A DNA stretch of 64,000 nucleotides from Brevibacterium yomogidense (GTDB lineage Bacteria; Actinomycetota; Actinomycetes; Actinomycetales; Brevibacteriaceae): positions 1-64,000 of the forward strand of contig NZ_FWFF01000013.1 in NCBI RefSeq assembly GCF_900163715.1, in the 5' to 3' direction. A program made the position numbers and the translations under genes. How positions within the stretch are numbered: the stretch's first letter is position 1; each line of letters starts with the position of its first letter. Below are positions 27,367 through 36,509 of the stretch, in pieces. The notes below the pieces were generated by a model. That model saw only the letters and a list, made by a program, of their open reading frames with translations, had not been told where the DNA came from and searched no databases.

Positions 27367-28194
27367 TCAGCGGACTTCCGCGATCTCCGGACCGCGCTCG
27401 AACGGGTTCAGGTCATCTGAATCGGCGGGCTCGGCGTCCGTCTGCACACCTGCGGCCTGCTCACCATCAGCCGTCTTTGCCGGAGTGATGTTCGGCGCGG
27501 TGAGGGGAATCAGCTCGCGCGGAGGCATCGCGTCGCCGCCCCGATCGACGACGACGCCGCGGAGCAGATCCACGAGCTCCGCGCGCGGCTCCTTCTCCGT
27601 GACAGCGGTGCCGGAGAAGACTGCGCGGAGGAACCAGCGCGGGCCGTCGATGCCCGCGAAGCGCGTGACGCGCACACCCGTGCGTCCGTCCTTCGCCCGG
27701 ACGGGCACCTGGCAGACGAGCTCGTTCCCGAGGTCCGTGTAGAGCTCGTCGGCCTTGCCCCGACGACGTCGCACGCCGTCCGCGATCTCGTCGCGGATCG
27801 ACTTCCAGAGGCCCTCGCCGCGCGGAGCCGCGAAGACCTGCAGCTGCATCGCGGCCTTGCCGTGCACCATGGTGACGCCGAGCACCCTGTCCGACTTTTC
27901 CTCCGTCTCGAGCCTGATCTGCATGCCGTCCAGCACCGGCACTGCGAGCGCGCCCATCTTCAGACGGTGGCGATCGGGCACGGAGTCGTCGACGTCGAAG
28001 GGACCCTTCTCCGTACGATCGCGGGGAGCCTCCTTCGGGTCGACGACGAACTCATCGTCCTCGACGGGCGCTTCCGCACTCGGATCGGCGGCGTCCTGCG
28101 GAACGTCGACGTCCTCCGCGACGTCCGTCGCGTCGTCAGCGACCACGGACGACGCGTCCGGGCGCTTCTTCTTGAATCGGTCGAAAAGTCCCAT
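27367..28194 (-). CDS. DUF3710 family protein
   Basis: A 275-residue protein. It starts MGLFDRFKKKRP, a basic tail, then an acidic stretch, then the conserved DUF3710 body (LKMGALAVPVLDGMQIRLETEEKSDRVLGVTM through RWFLRAVFSGTAV, about 80-220). The C-terminal tail is variable. Actinobacteria keep this gene beside dut, as here, but its role is unknown. The frame upstream of ATG 28194 is a shadow of the dut region. A coding gap of 88 nt separates it from dut. Confidence 0.85.
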   Translation of the reverse strand: MGLFDRFKKKRPDASSVVADDATDVAEDVDVPQDAADPSAEAPVEDDEFVVDPKEAPRDRTEKGPFDVDDSVPDRHRLKMGALAVPVLDGMQIRLETEEKSDRVLGVTMVHGKAAMQLQVFAAPRGEGLWKSIRDEIADGVRRRRGKADELYTDLGNELVCQVPVRAKDGRTGVRVTRFAGIDGPRWFLRAVFSGTAVTEKEPRAELVDLLRGVVVDRGGDAMPPRELIPLTAPNITPAKTADGEQAAGVQTDAEPADSDDLNPFERGPEIAEVR

Positions 28195-28282
28195 GGATCC
28201 TTCCTTCGGCAGTGCACTGACGAGTCTAGTGCTGTCGCGACCGACGTCACGGTCGGCTGTGTCGACGTGCGGACGTCGCGGG

Positions 28283-28762
28283 TCAGTCGGACGCGGAGAA
28301 GCCTCCGGTCGAACCGAAGCCGCCGACACCTCGTTCCGTGTCGTCGAGCTGGTCGACGATGGTGAAGCGCGCATGCGCGACCGCCTGGACCACGAGCTGG
28401 GCGATGCGGTCGCCCCGCTGAACCGTGTATGTGGTGTCCGGATCGAGGTTGACGAGCGGCACCTTGATCTCACCGCGGTATCCGGCATCGATCGTGCCGG
28501 GAGCATTCACGACGGTGACTCCGTGCTTCGAGGAGAGCCCGGAGCGGGGGTGTATGAAGCCTGCATGCCCGGCCGGCAGCGCGATCGCCACCCCGGTCGC
28601 GACGACCGCCCGCGCGAAGGGCGCCAGCTCGACGTCCTCATCCGCGTACAGGTCGGCTCCCGCATCGTCGGCATGTGCGTACGCGGGCACGACCGCGTCC
28701 TCACTCAGCACCTTCACTCGCACGGCGGGTCGCGCACCCTGAGCGTCTCTCTGATCAGTCAC
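28283..28762 (-). CDS. dut: dUTP diphosphatase
   Basis: A 159-residue trimeric dUTPase that splits dUTP to dUMP and diphosphate, keeping uracil out of DNA and feeding dTMP synthesis. Its motifs are in order: [10 protein letters not shown] (1), [10 protein letters not shown] (2), [23 protein letters not shown] (3), [11 protein letters not shown] (4), and the C-terminal GxxxTGGF arm as [12 protein letters not shown] (5). Divergent from the DUF3093 gene. Confidence 0.97.
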   Translation of the reverse strand: MTDQRDAQGARPAVRVKVLSEDAVVPAYAHADDAGADLYADEDVELAPFARAVVATGVAIALPAGHAGFIHPRSGLSSKHGVTVVNAPGTIDAGYRGEIKVPLVNLDPDTTYTVQRGDRIAQLVVQAVAHARFTIVDQLDDTERGVGGFGSTGGFSASD

Positions 28763-28816
28763 GGCGCCACTCTACACAGCGGGTGAGCGCCAGTGGCCGT
28801 ATGGGAAGATGAGGCC

Positions 28817-29278
28817 ATGACCACCACCTCCTCGACCGTGTACAGCGAACGCCTCTCCCCCAGCGCCGGATGGTGGATCACGCTGATGCTCCTGTCTGCG
28901 ATGACGTCCCTCCTGGTGCTTCCGCTCACGCAGGTGGGTGCGGTCGTCCTGCCGCTCCTCGTGGCGGCCGCGGTGATCATCTGGATGCGCTCGCTGTCCG
29001 CACGCGTCGTCGTGACCGAGGAGTCGTTCATCGCCGGCCGCGCCCGGATCGACAGGAGCTTCATCAGCGGCGTCACCGGCTTCGATGCGCAGGAGTCCTT
29101 CGCTCAGCGCGGCCATCTGCTCGACGTTCGCGCCTTCCTCCTGCTGCGCCCGTGGGTCAAGACCGTCGTGCGCATCGAGATCGCAGACCCGTCCGACCCC
29201 ACCCCGTACTGGCTGGTCTCCACGCGGAAGCCGCAGTCCCTGGCCGCGCTCCTGTCTCCGTCACCCGCCACCGCCTGA
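28817..29278 (+). CDS. DUF3093 membrane protein
   Basis: A 153-residue protein with two hydrophobic helices (about 20-42 and 45-65) and a cytoplasmic DUF3093 tail containing FIAGRARIDRSFISGVTGFD and YWLVSTRKPQSLAALL. Part of the conserved actinobacterial neighbourhood DUF3710-dut-DUF3093-DUF4193; function unknown. ATG at 28817 has a purine-rich AGATGAGG upstream; a GTG 24 nt earlier is possible. Confidence 0.8.
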   Translation: MTTTSSTVYSERLSPSAGWWITLMLLSAMTSLLVLPLTQVGAVVLPLLVAAAVIIWMRSLSARVVVTEESFIAGRARIDRSFISGVTGFDAQESFAQRGHLLDVRAFLLLRPWVKTVVRIEIADPSDPTPYWLVSTRKPQSLAALLSPSPATA

Positions 29279-29334
29279 GCTTCCGCCTCGCGCGCCCGCG
29301 CACACGGGACCCGTGCTCGCGCCCGCCCGCACGT

Positions 29335-29374
29335 GAAGAGGGGAGGGACCGCGATCGCGGTCCCTCCCCTCTTC
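29335..29374. terminator. 40-bp perfect palindrome, bidirectional terminator
   Basis: A perfect inverted repeat starting GAAGAGGGGAGGGACCGCG with centre ATCG, lying between the convergent DUF3093 and DUF4193 genes. As RNA it makes an 18-bp stem with a 4-nt loop, and short T-rich ends on both strands. Confidence 0.85.
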
Positions 29375-29443
29375 GCACAGCAGTCCCGGGAGTCGCCTCC
29401 CCCTGAGAGCACGCCGGATCGATCGCCCGATCCGGTCAGGGCT

Positions 29444-29737
29444 TCACCCCATGCAGTCGGTGCAGATCATCGCGTCTGCGTCGGCGAGCTGCGAACGGTG
29501 CCTGACCAGGAAGCACTCCATGCAGGTGAACTCGTCGTTCTGCTTCGGCAGCACGCGCACGGACAGCTCTTCATTCGAGAGATCCGCGCCCGGCAGCTCG
29601 AATCCCTCAGCAACGGCGGCCTCATCCTCGTCGACCTGGCTCGCCATCTGCTGGTTTCGCTGCGCCTTCAGCTCTTCGATCGAGTCGTTGCTGAGTTCCT
29701 CGTCCTGCTTCTTCGGCGCATCGTAGTCGGTTGCCAT
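29444..29737 (-). CDS. DUF4193 family small zinc-ribbon-like protein
   Basis: A 97-residue acidic protein starting MATDYDAPKKQDEELSNDSIEELK and ending FTCMECFLVRHRSQLADADAMICTDCMG. The paired CxxC motifs at residues about 73-76 and 92-95 suggest a zinc ribbon. DUF4193 is an actinobacterial family of unknown function, always near dut. The first half is predicted to be helical or disordered, and this architecture hints at a regulator or RNA polymerase-binding protein, without proof. Confidence 0.88.
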   Translation of the reverse strand: MATDYDAPKKQDEELSNDSIEELKAQRNQQMASQVDEDEAAVAEGFELPGADLSNEELSVRVLPKQNDEFTCMECFLVRHRSQLADADAMICTDCMG

Positions 29738-30019
29738 CTGGCGTGATCACTCTCCGGGAAATCGGTGCTGTTCGGAGGTGATTGAAACCTACCTCCGGCT
29801 GTGTCCCCTGCATTCTGCACGGACACCCCCGACCGCGCAAGAGGAAAAGCGATGAATCCAGTGTGATTCACGTCCGATTCACGACGTGACGTGCTCACCA
29901 CCAGGATCCGTCAAGGGTCGGGTGGGAGGATCACGGTGAGAAGCTCCTGCGATTCCCTGTTCGCAGGAGCTGACCGCGCGAGCCCCGGGTCGTGCGGTCG
30001 CCGCATGGAAGGAGTAGTC

Positions 30020-30253
30020 ATGAGCAGGTTCCGACGTGGGCTCGACGAACGCATCGCTGAACTGCGGCATCGGCTCGCCGCAGCACGCGAGGACGACGAC
30101 CAGCATGAGGAGGATGTTCTCCTCGGCGACTTGGAGACCCTGGTCGACATCGCGGGCCGAAGCGATGTGGACACCACCGAACTGGAGGCCGTCCTCGCGG
30201 TGGAGACGGGTGCGATCCCGATCATCCCGTCCCCCGACGACAGCACTGCCTGA
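30020..30253 (+). CDS. Small protein of unknown function (77 aa)
   Basis: A 77-residue protein with an Arg-rich amphipathic helix at the start (SRFRRGLDERIAELRHRLAAARE), an acidic middle (DDDQHEEDV) and IAGRSDVDTTELEAVLAVETGAI. ATG at 30020 has AAGGAG 6 nt upstream, which argues for a real gene. Not recognised. It stands alone between DUF4193 and ferrochelatase; the 282-nt gap before it (29738-30019) holds no other open frame. Its coding end is followed by a duplicated 18-bp stretch. Confidence 0.6.
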   Translation: MSRFRRGLDERIAELRHRLAAAREDDDQHEEDVLLGDLETLVDIAGRSDVDTTELEAVLAVETGAIPIIPSPDDSTA

Positions 30254-30300
30254 AGACGACAGCACTGCCTGAGCGAGTCGCCGGAACGACTCAGCAGTGC
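30236..30300 (+). terminator. Duplicated 18-bp end and stem-loop after small gene
   Basis: The end of the small gene (GACGACAGCACTGCCTGA) is repeated directly (30236-30253 and 30255-30272). GCACTGC with GAGTCG pair with CGACTC and GCAGTGC around CCGGAA (30262-30300), an imperfect stem that can terminate the small gene and the facing ferrochelatase gene. Confidence 0.45.
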
Positions 30301-30316
30301 GCGGCGCGGCGGCCCC

Positions 30317-31432
30317 TCAGACGGCCCAGGTCGGGTGCGTCGGCCGTTCGACCGCTCCCAGGCAGCAGTCGATCGCGCACGCGCCGCTGCCAGGGACCAG
30401 GGGCCCCTCGGCCGTGACGGCAGGTGCGTCCACATCGTCGCCCCGCACCTGTGCGGCCCTCTCTTCCAGGAGATCCACGAGTCCCGCGACGAACTGGGGC
30501 CGCACGCCGACGGTGCCCGCGCGGACGAAGTCCATCCCCAGCCTCTGGGCCGTCTCCCGCGCTTCAGTGTCGAGGTCGAACTTGACCTCCATGTGATCGG
30601 ACACGAAGCCCATGGGCACCAGCACGACACCGGTGACACCCTGCTCCGAGAGCTCCTCCATCCGGTCATTCACATCCGGCTCCGACCACGGGACGTGCGG
30701 CGCGCCGGATCGTGAGCAGAAGACGAGCTCCGATTCCAGCACGGCGCGCTCGCCCAGTTCGCCCGTCACCCAGTCGATGAGCTGGCGGTGCTGCGCTTCG
30801 TAGCCCGCAGTCCGCTTCTGCGATGCGGTCTCCATGGCTTCGGGGATCGAGTGCGTCACGTAGAGGATCCGCTGGCGCTGCGCATCGAGGCCGCCCGTCA
30901 GCTGCTCGAGCTGGTCGAGCCCCTCTCGCACGCAGGCGAGCTCCGCCTGCGCGAAGCCGGGGTGGTTGTAGTACTGCCGGATCTTGTCGAACTCGACGCT
31001 CAGACCCTCATCTGCCAGCGCCCTTACGGTCCCGGCGAAGTCCTCGCGATACTGCCGGCAGGACGAGTAGCTCGAGTACGCGGACGTGTCGATCGCGAGC
31101 AGGCGTGCACTGCCGCTGTCCTGTGCGAGCGCACGCGCCGCGTCGGTGAGATACGGCTCCCAGTTGCGGTTGCCCCACACGATCGGCGTGCGCAGGCCGC
31201 GCTCCGCCATCTCCTGCTCGAGCGCCGCGAGCAGCGCCCGGTTCTGGTCGTTGATCGGCGAGCGTCCGCCGAAGCCGTAGTAGTGCTCGCCGACCTCGAC
31301 GAGCCGCTCGTCCGGTATGCCGCGGCCCGCCGTGACGTTCTGCAGGAACGGAAGCACGTCCGCGTCCTTCTCCGGTCCGCCGAACGACATGAGGACGACT
31401 GCGTCGAATGGTTCAAGGTGTTTGTCAGTCAC
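30317..31432 (-). CDS. hemH: Coproporphyrin III ferrochelatase
   Basis: A 371-residue ferrochelatase that inserts iron into coproporphyrin III, upstream of ChdC (cpfC is the symbol used for this route). It begins with FDAVVLMSFGGPEKDADVLPFLQNVTAGRGIPDERL and has YYGFGGRSPIN and ILYVTHSIP. The C-terminus contains SGACAIDCC, like the cysteines that hold a [2Fe-2S] cluster in actinobacterial enzymes. GTG at 31432 is the likely start; no strong RBS is seen. It is away from hemE-hemY-chdC by 13 kb. Confidence 0.93.
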   Translation of the reverse strand: MTDKHLEPFDAVVLMSFGGPEKDADVLPFLQNVTAGRGIPDERLVEVGEHYYGFGGRSPINDQNRALLAALEQEMAERGLRTPIVWGNRNWEPYLTDAARALAQDSGSARLLAIDTSAYSSYSSCRQYREDFAGTVRALADEGLSVEFDKIRQYYNHPGFAQAELACVREGLDQLEQLTGGLDAQRQRILYVTHSIPEAMETASQKRTAGYEAQHRQLIDWVTGELGERAVLESELVFCSRSGAPHVPWSEPDVNDRMEELSEQGVTGVVLVPMGFVSDHMEVKFDLDTEARETAQRLGMDFVRAGTVGVRPQFVAGLVDLLEERAAQVRGDDVDAPAVTAEGPLVPGSGACAIDCCLGAVERPTHPTWAV

Positions 31433-31600
31433 AGGGAACAGGGTATCCGCTCGCGCCGGGACGACGGGACGGGCCCTGGGCGCAAGAGGTTCGGTCTCAC
31501 ACCGTGGTCCGATCTGCGACTCGCGGACGCAGGTCCGCGTCGTGGGCACGAGTCCGTGACACGATCGGAATCAGCCGTGACGTGCGAGGAGGAACCCACG

Positions 31601-33016
31601 ATGACCCAGTTGACCCTGCGCGGGCTGACGGATGACGAGGATGCACTGGTCCTCGTCGACCCGACGGGCACGGAGCATCGACTGCCCGTGGACGACGCTG
31701 TCATCGGCGCCGTCCGGCGCGCTCGCCGCGCCCATGCATCCGAGGCCCCCCGCGGAGACGCCCTGCGCCCCCGCGCGATCCAGGCGATGGTCCGCTCCGG
31801 TCTGACGGCGGAGGACATCGCCGCAGAGACAGGCGAGGACGTCGAGCACATCCGACGGTACGAGCGTCCCGTGCTCGATGAGCGCCGCCACATCGCGCAG
31901 CAGGCCGGACGCGTGCTCGTCTATCCGGACACGGACACCGGCTCGCCCACGCCCCTCGCAGAGCTCGCCCTCGAACGGCTCGAACTCCGCGAGGTCGACC
32001 CCGAGTCGATGGAGTGGGACGCGTGGAAGCGCCAGGACGGCACGTGGTACGTCGAGCTCTCCTTCGTCGCAGGGTCGCGACGACGAGCCGCCGGCTGGAC
32101 CTATGCGCGCGGCTCCGTCGTCGCCCAGGACGATGAGGCCCGCTGGCTCTCCGACTCCGGCCCCACCGATTCAGGCCCGATCCCCGACTTCGGCTCCGGG
32201 TCGGAGAGGCGCTTGAGCGCCGGCGACCCGCTCCCACCGGCCTCACCGCGCAGCGCGCCGACCCGCGACCATCAGACGGAGACGGGTCGGATCCTCGAGA
32301 GCCTGCGCCGTCGACGCGGCGTCACCCCGGCCCCGACGGACGAACCGGGCCGCCCCGCCGGCCCTTCAGCCGCCGGACCTGCCGCAGGCGCATCCGCGGA
32401 CGATGCCGCCCCGCCTGCGCCGCCCGTCGGATCGGACGCTCCGTCGGCGGCCCCCAGCGGTCTCCGCCTGGTCGGCGACGCGGACGACCGGACCATCGAC
32501 GGAGCGCACAGCGCGCCCAGCAGCCCGGACGAGGCACAGGACGCGAGCGTCGTCGCGCTGCCGTCCACCGATGGCGACGGTGCGGGATCGTCGCACGACC
32601 AGCACCCGGACCAGCACACCGAGCCTATCGGCACGCCTCGATTCGATTCTCCCGCGCCGGATGCCCCGCAGGCTCCCAGCGGATCGGACGGCGCTGCGCA
32701 CTCCGGACCGTCGGCCGCCGAGGCCGCCCCCCAGGAGCCCGCCGGCGGGCCGGGCGCGGACCATCCCTCCCTGCTCGACGATCCGGCCCTGTCCGGATGG
32801 GACAGCACGGCGGGAACCGCGGTTGAGGAGTCTCCCTCCGCCTCCGCGAAGGTCTTCCCCGGAACCGTTCCGAGCACGGGGGACTCCGCGGAGACCTCGG
32901 CAGAGGACACCGCCGCGCAGGACTCCGCGCCGCCGGACGCCGCCAAGCGTCGTCGCGGACGCTCGTCCGTCCCCAGCTGGGACGAGATCATGTTCGGCGG
33001 TCGCGGGAAGGACTGA
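31601..33016 (+). CDS. sepH: Septation protein SepH
   Basis: A 471-residue protein. The N-terminal 170 residues are the SepH/DUF3071 domain: MTQLTLRGLTDDEDALVLVDPTG, an HTH-like segment LRPRAIQAMVRSGLTAEDIAAETGEDVEHIRRYERPVLDERRHIAQQA, and a beta part with WYVELSFVAG. The rest is a long Pro/Ser/Ala-rich acidic linker, then a short conserved end RRGRSSVPSWDEIMFGGRG. SepH binds FtsZ and promotes its assembly in Streptomyces and mycobacteria. ATG at 31601 with AGGAGG 7-8 nt upstream. It overlaps the end of cydDC by 29 nt, tail to tail. Confidence 0.9.
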   Translation: MTQLTLRGLTDDEDALVLVDPTGTEHRLPVDDAVIGAVRRARRAHASEAPRGDALRPRAIQAMVRSGLTAEDIAAETGEDVEHIRRYERPVLDERRHIAQQAGRVLVYPDTDTGSPTPLAELALERLELREVDPESMEWDAWKRQDGTWYVELSFVAGSRRRAAGWTYARGSVVAQDDEARWLSDSGPTDSGPIPDFGSGSERRLSAGDPLPPASPRSAPTRDHQTETGRILESLRRRRGVTPAPTDEPGRPAGPSAAGPAAGASADDAAPPAPPVGSDAPSAAPSGLRLVGDADDRTIDGAHSAPSSPDEAQDASVVALPSTDGDGAGSSHDQHPDQHTEPIGTPRFDSPAPDAPQAPSGSDGAAHSGPSAAEAAPQEPAGGPGADHPSLLDDPALSGWDSTAGTAVEESPSASAKVFPGTVPSTGDSAETSAEDTAAQDSAPPDAAKRRRGRSSVPSWDEIMFGGRGKD

Positions 33017-36000
33017 CCAGGCGTATCCGCGTGCCCCGATCTCCCACGGCGGACTCGTCGTGGGAGACGAGGATCATCCCCACGTCGGCGAGCACCTCAT
33101 CGAGGTCCGTCAGCAGAGCCTGCGCCGTCGGCGGATCCAGGTGCGCAGTGGGTTCGTCGAGCACCACGACGTCGGCACCCACCAGCAGCGTCCGTGCGAC
33201 GGCCAGCCGCTGACGCTGTCCACCTGACAGGCGCGATCCGCCGGCACCGACCCGCGCATCCAGCCCCCGCTCCGACAGCAGAGTGCCCAGCCCGGCCCGG
33301 GTGAGGGCATCGGCGAGCTCGTCGTCATCGGGGGCCTCGTCCCGCGGCCGGGCGATGAGCAGGTTCCCCCGCAGGGTCGAGTCGAACACGTGCGCCTCCT
33401 GCGGACACCATGCGATGAGACCCGCCACGTCCGCGGGCCCCAGCCCCTCTGCGCTCACCCCGTTCACCAGCACGCGGCCTGCCGTGGGTTCGAGGAACCG
33501 CAGCAGGGCACTCACGAGGGTCGTCTTCCCTGAACCGGATGGTCCCGTCACGACCGTGGCACCCGGGATCGGGAAATCGGCGCTGAGTCCGCTGATGACC
33601 GGTTCGTCCGTGTCCGGCCACTGCAGAGCGAGGTCCTCGACCGCGAGCGTGCTGACCGTCTCCGGTGCACCCGCCGAGGCAGCACTGTCGGCACCCTCCG
33701 GACGAGGAGGGTCATCGAGGTCGTCGATCCCCGACAGCACGGTCCGCAGCGCGGGCCACTGCTGGATCGCTGCGAGCGAGTCGAGGAGAGCATCGGTGAG
33801 ACCGAGAGGCAGCAGCACGGCCACCGCGAGCATCTCCGCGCTGAGTGCTCCGCCGGCCACCGCGGGACCCAGCAGCATGAGGATGGCCACGGCTGCGGAT
33901 GTGCAGGCGGCGACGACGACCGCCTCACCCGCCCCTGTCGCACGCAGCGCCCGTTGCTCGCTCGCGGCCGCCCGCTCGTCCTGCTCCTCGAAGGCCGCGG
34001 TGGGAGCGCGCCACGCGCCGTCGGGAATGAGGTCGGCGCGCGCAGAGAGCAGCCCCACGACGCCGGACAGCACCGCTGCTCGAGCATCCACGCGCACCGC
34101 GCTGGCACGCCGATCGGCTGCGAGTGCGGCCCATGCGGCCGGGCCCAGGGCGATGCCCAGGCTGACCAGCCCGACAACTCCCGCCACGGAGTCGATGGCG
34201 AAGAGCACACAGGTCGCCGCGGCGCTGACCAGCACTGCGACGAGGGGCGGCAGCACGACGCGCGGGACCAGGTCGCGGATGTCATCGACGTCGGCGATGA
34301 GCGTGCGCAGCGCACCTCCCCCGCGCGCGATCCGCCGGTCCGCCGTGCCCCGGTGCGCGAAGCGGTCCCACAGTCGCACGCGCAGCCGCGTGAGCGAGTC
34401 GAGGACCGCGTCGTGGAGCCACAGCCTCTGCGCGTAGGCGAAGACCGCGCGGGACAGTCCGAAGAAGCGCACCCCCACGATCGCGACGAGCAGGTACATG
34501 ATGGGCGGCTGCGCCGACGCACGCACGATGAGCCATGCGGACACACCGGTCAGCGCGGCACCCGCCGCGGTGGACAGGACACCGAAGAGGACGGCGAGCA
34601 GGAACTTGCCGCTGAACGGATTCACCGCACGCACCAGGCGGGTGAGCAGTCGACGCGTCGAGGGGCGCGGTACGGCGGCCGGTGCGGTGAGGGGCGCGTG
34701 CTCATGCGCCTGAGGACCGGCATCAGCGGGCTGGAGCGCGATGCGCTCGGCGGTACGGGGTGCGCTGGACTGCGCATCGGTCACATCGCTCTGGTCGAGG
34801 GTGACATCGCACTGGTCGAGGTCGATCCGTCCCGCCTCGACGCGCGCCCGACGATCAGCGAGACCGGCGAGAGCCTCGTCATGGGTGGCCGCGATGACCG
34901 GCACCGTGTCGGCGAGGTCCGCGATCTGTGCACGGATGCGCGCCGCGATCGCCTCGTCGAGGTGCGCTGTCGGCTCGTCGAGCACGACCAGACCCGCGCC
35001 TGCCATGACTGATGCCCGGGCACGGGCGAGCGACAGCCTCCGCTGCTGGCCGGGACTCAGCGCCTCGCACGGCATGTCCGGATCCACCGGCAGGCACGCG
35101 AACCGCAGGCATGCGGCCAGGGCCGCTCTGCGTGCCGCGGAGTCGGCCGCCGCCGTCCGCAGATCATCGGGGAGTCGCAGCGCGATCTCCTCCCCCACCG
35201 TCCGGGCGACGACGGTGGGACGCTGAGCCGCGTACGCCACGCGGTCGGGGACGCGGATCGTGCCGGAGACCTCCGCCCCAGCCTCATCGCGCAGCAGTCC
35301 TGCGAGGACCGACAGCATCGTCGACTTGCCCGCTCCCGAGGTCCCGGTGAGGACCGTGAGGCCCCGCGTTCCGAGGTCCGCACTCACCCGGTCGAGGACG
35401 GGGACCGCCTGCCCCTCGTACCGGACGGTGAGGCCGGTGACCGCGATCCTGTCCGATGCCGTCGTGAGAGAGGGAGCGACGGGCCGATCGATGATGTCCC
35501 GCATGCGGTCGTATGCCGCCAGGCCGTTCTCCGTCGAGTGGAAGGCGGCGCCCAGCCGGCGCAGCGGCAGATAGCATTCCGGCGCGAGGACCAGCGCGAG
35601 CAGTCCCTCCTCCAGCCCCATGTGCCCGTACACCAGCCGGATGCCCACGAACACCGCGACGACGGCGACGGACAGCGTCGCGATGAGCTCGAGCGCCAGA
35701 GCGGAGAGGAACGCCACACGCAGGGTCGTCATGGTCGTGTCGCGGTAGGAAGAGGACACATCGCGCAGTGCGGCGGTCTGGGCGGGCAGTCGCCCCAGCC
35801 CCACGAGGACGGGGACGCCGCGCGCCAGTTCCACGAGGTGTCCCGACAGCCGGTCGAGTGACCGGGTCGCCTCATGGACGCGTTCCGCCGTGTACTGGCC
35901 GATGAGGATCATGAACAGCGGGACGAGCGGCAGGGTGAGGACCACGATGAGTGCGCTGACCCAGTCGGCCCACAGGATGCGCGCGCCCACGACCAGGGGC

Positions 36001-36491
36001 ACGACCGCACTGGCGGTGAGCGCGGGCACCACCGCGGTGAAGTAGTCGTCGACCTCATCGAGCGACCGGGTCGCCAGCAGCGCGAGCGCCCCGTCCGTTC
36101 CCTGCAGGTCGCGTCCGGTGCCGCGGAAGACCCGCGCGATGAACCTCCGGCGCAGGCCTGTCTTCGCCCCGGCCGAACTCATGCCTCCGACCGCCTTCCC
36201 CGCCCAGGCGGCGACCGCCTGGCACAGGATGCCCACGATGCCGATCACGAGCGGTTCCCTGAGTGCACCGCCCTCCATCGCGCGCACGATGCCCCGCGCG
36301 ATCGCATCCGCGACGAGGACCAGTCCTGCCGCCTGGAGCGCCGCGACGGCACTCGAGGCCCACAGGCCGAACCGGCCCGACGGCGAGTCGAGCGCGAGCC
36401 GCAGCGGGGACCGGCGACCGGTGGGGGCCTCGGCAGCGGTGGCCGCATTCGATGCGTGTGCGGACTCCGAGGAGCCGGCGGTGACTGTCAT
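32988..36491 (-). CDS. cydDC: Fused CydD-CydC ABC exporter
   Basis: A 1167-residue single protein. The CydD half (1-560) has six TM helices, Walker A GTSGAGKS (383-390), signature LSPGQQRR and Walker B LVVLDEPTAHLD. A linker (560-615) with a tandem DQCDV/DQSDV precedes the CydC half (616-1167) with Walker A GPSGSGKT (983-990), LSGGQRQR and VVLDEPTAHLD. CydDC exports cysteine/glutathione-type thiols and is required for cytochrome bd assembly. The D-to-C fusion occurs in many actinobacteria. It lies 18 nt downstream of cydB in the cydA-cydB-cydDC operon. Confidence 0.95.
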   Translation of the reverse strand: MTVTAGSSESAHASNAATAAEAPTGRRSPLRLALDSPSGRFGLWASSAVAALQAAGLVLVADAIARGIVRAMEGGALREPLVIGIVGILCQAVAAWAGKAVGGMSSAGAKTGLRRRFIARVFRGTGRDLQGTDGALALLATRSLDEVDDYFTAVVPALTASAVVPLVVGARILWADWVSALIVVLTLPLVPLFMILIGQYTAERVHEATRSLDRLSGHLVELARGVPVLVGLGRLPAQTAALRDVSSSYRDTTMTTLRVAFLSALALELIATLSVAVVAVFVGIRLVYGHMGLEEGLLALVLAPECYLPLRRLGAAFHSTENGLAAYDRMRDIIDRPVAPSLTTASDRIAVTGLTVRYEGQAVPVLDRVSADLGTRGLTVLTGTSGAGKSTMLSVLAGLLRDEAGAEVSGTIRVPDRVAYAAQRPTVVARTVGEEIALRLPDDLRTAAADSAARRAALAACLRFACLPVDPDMPCEALSPGQQRRLSLARARASVMAGAGLVVLDEPTAHLDEAIAARIRAQIADLADTVPVIAATHDEALAGLADRRARVEAGRIDLDQCDVTLDQSDVTDAQSSAPRTAERIALQPADAGPQAHEHAPLTAPAAVPRPSTRRLLTRLVRAVNPFSGKFLLAVLFGVLSTAAGAALTGVSAWLIVRASAQPPIMYLLVAIVGVRFFGLSRAVFAYAQRLWLHDAVLDSLTRLRVRLWDRFAHRGTADRRIARGGGALRTLIADVDDIRDLVPRVVLPPLVAVLVSAAATCVLFAIDSVAGVVGLVSLGIALGPAAWAALAADRRASAVRVDARAAVLSGVVGLLSARADLIPDGAWRAPTAAFEEQDERAAASEQRALRATGAGEAVVVAACTSAAVAILMLLGPAVAGGALSAEMLAVAVLLPLGLTDALLDSLAAIQQWPALRTVLSGIDDLDDPPRPEGADSAASAGAPETVSTLAVEDLALQWPDTDEPVISGLSADFPIPGATVVTGPSGSGKTTLVSALLRFLEPTAGRVLVNGVSAEGLGPADVAGLIAWCPQEAHVFDSTLRGNLLIARPRDEAPDDDELADALTRAGLGTLLSERGLDARVGAGGSRLSGGQRQRLAVARTLLVGADVVVLDEPTAHLDPPTAQALLTDLDEVLADVGMILVSHDESAVGDRGTRIRLVSPSRDRRT

Positions 36492-36509
36492 GGCGGCAGG
36501 GCTCTTCCG

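Noticed and set aside
30788..31600. Upstream extension of the SepH reading frame
   Set aside because: Overlaps ferrochelatase on the other strand; ATG at 31601 with AGGAGG fits the family start.
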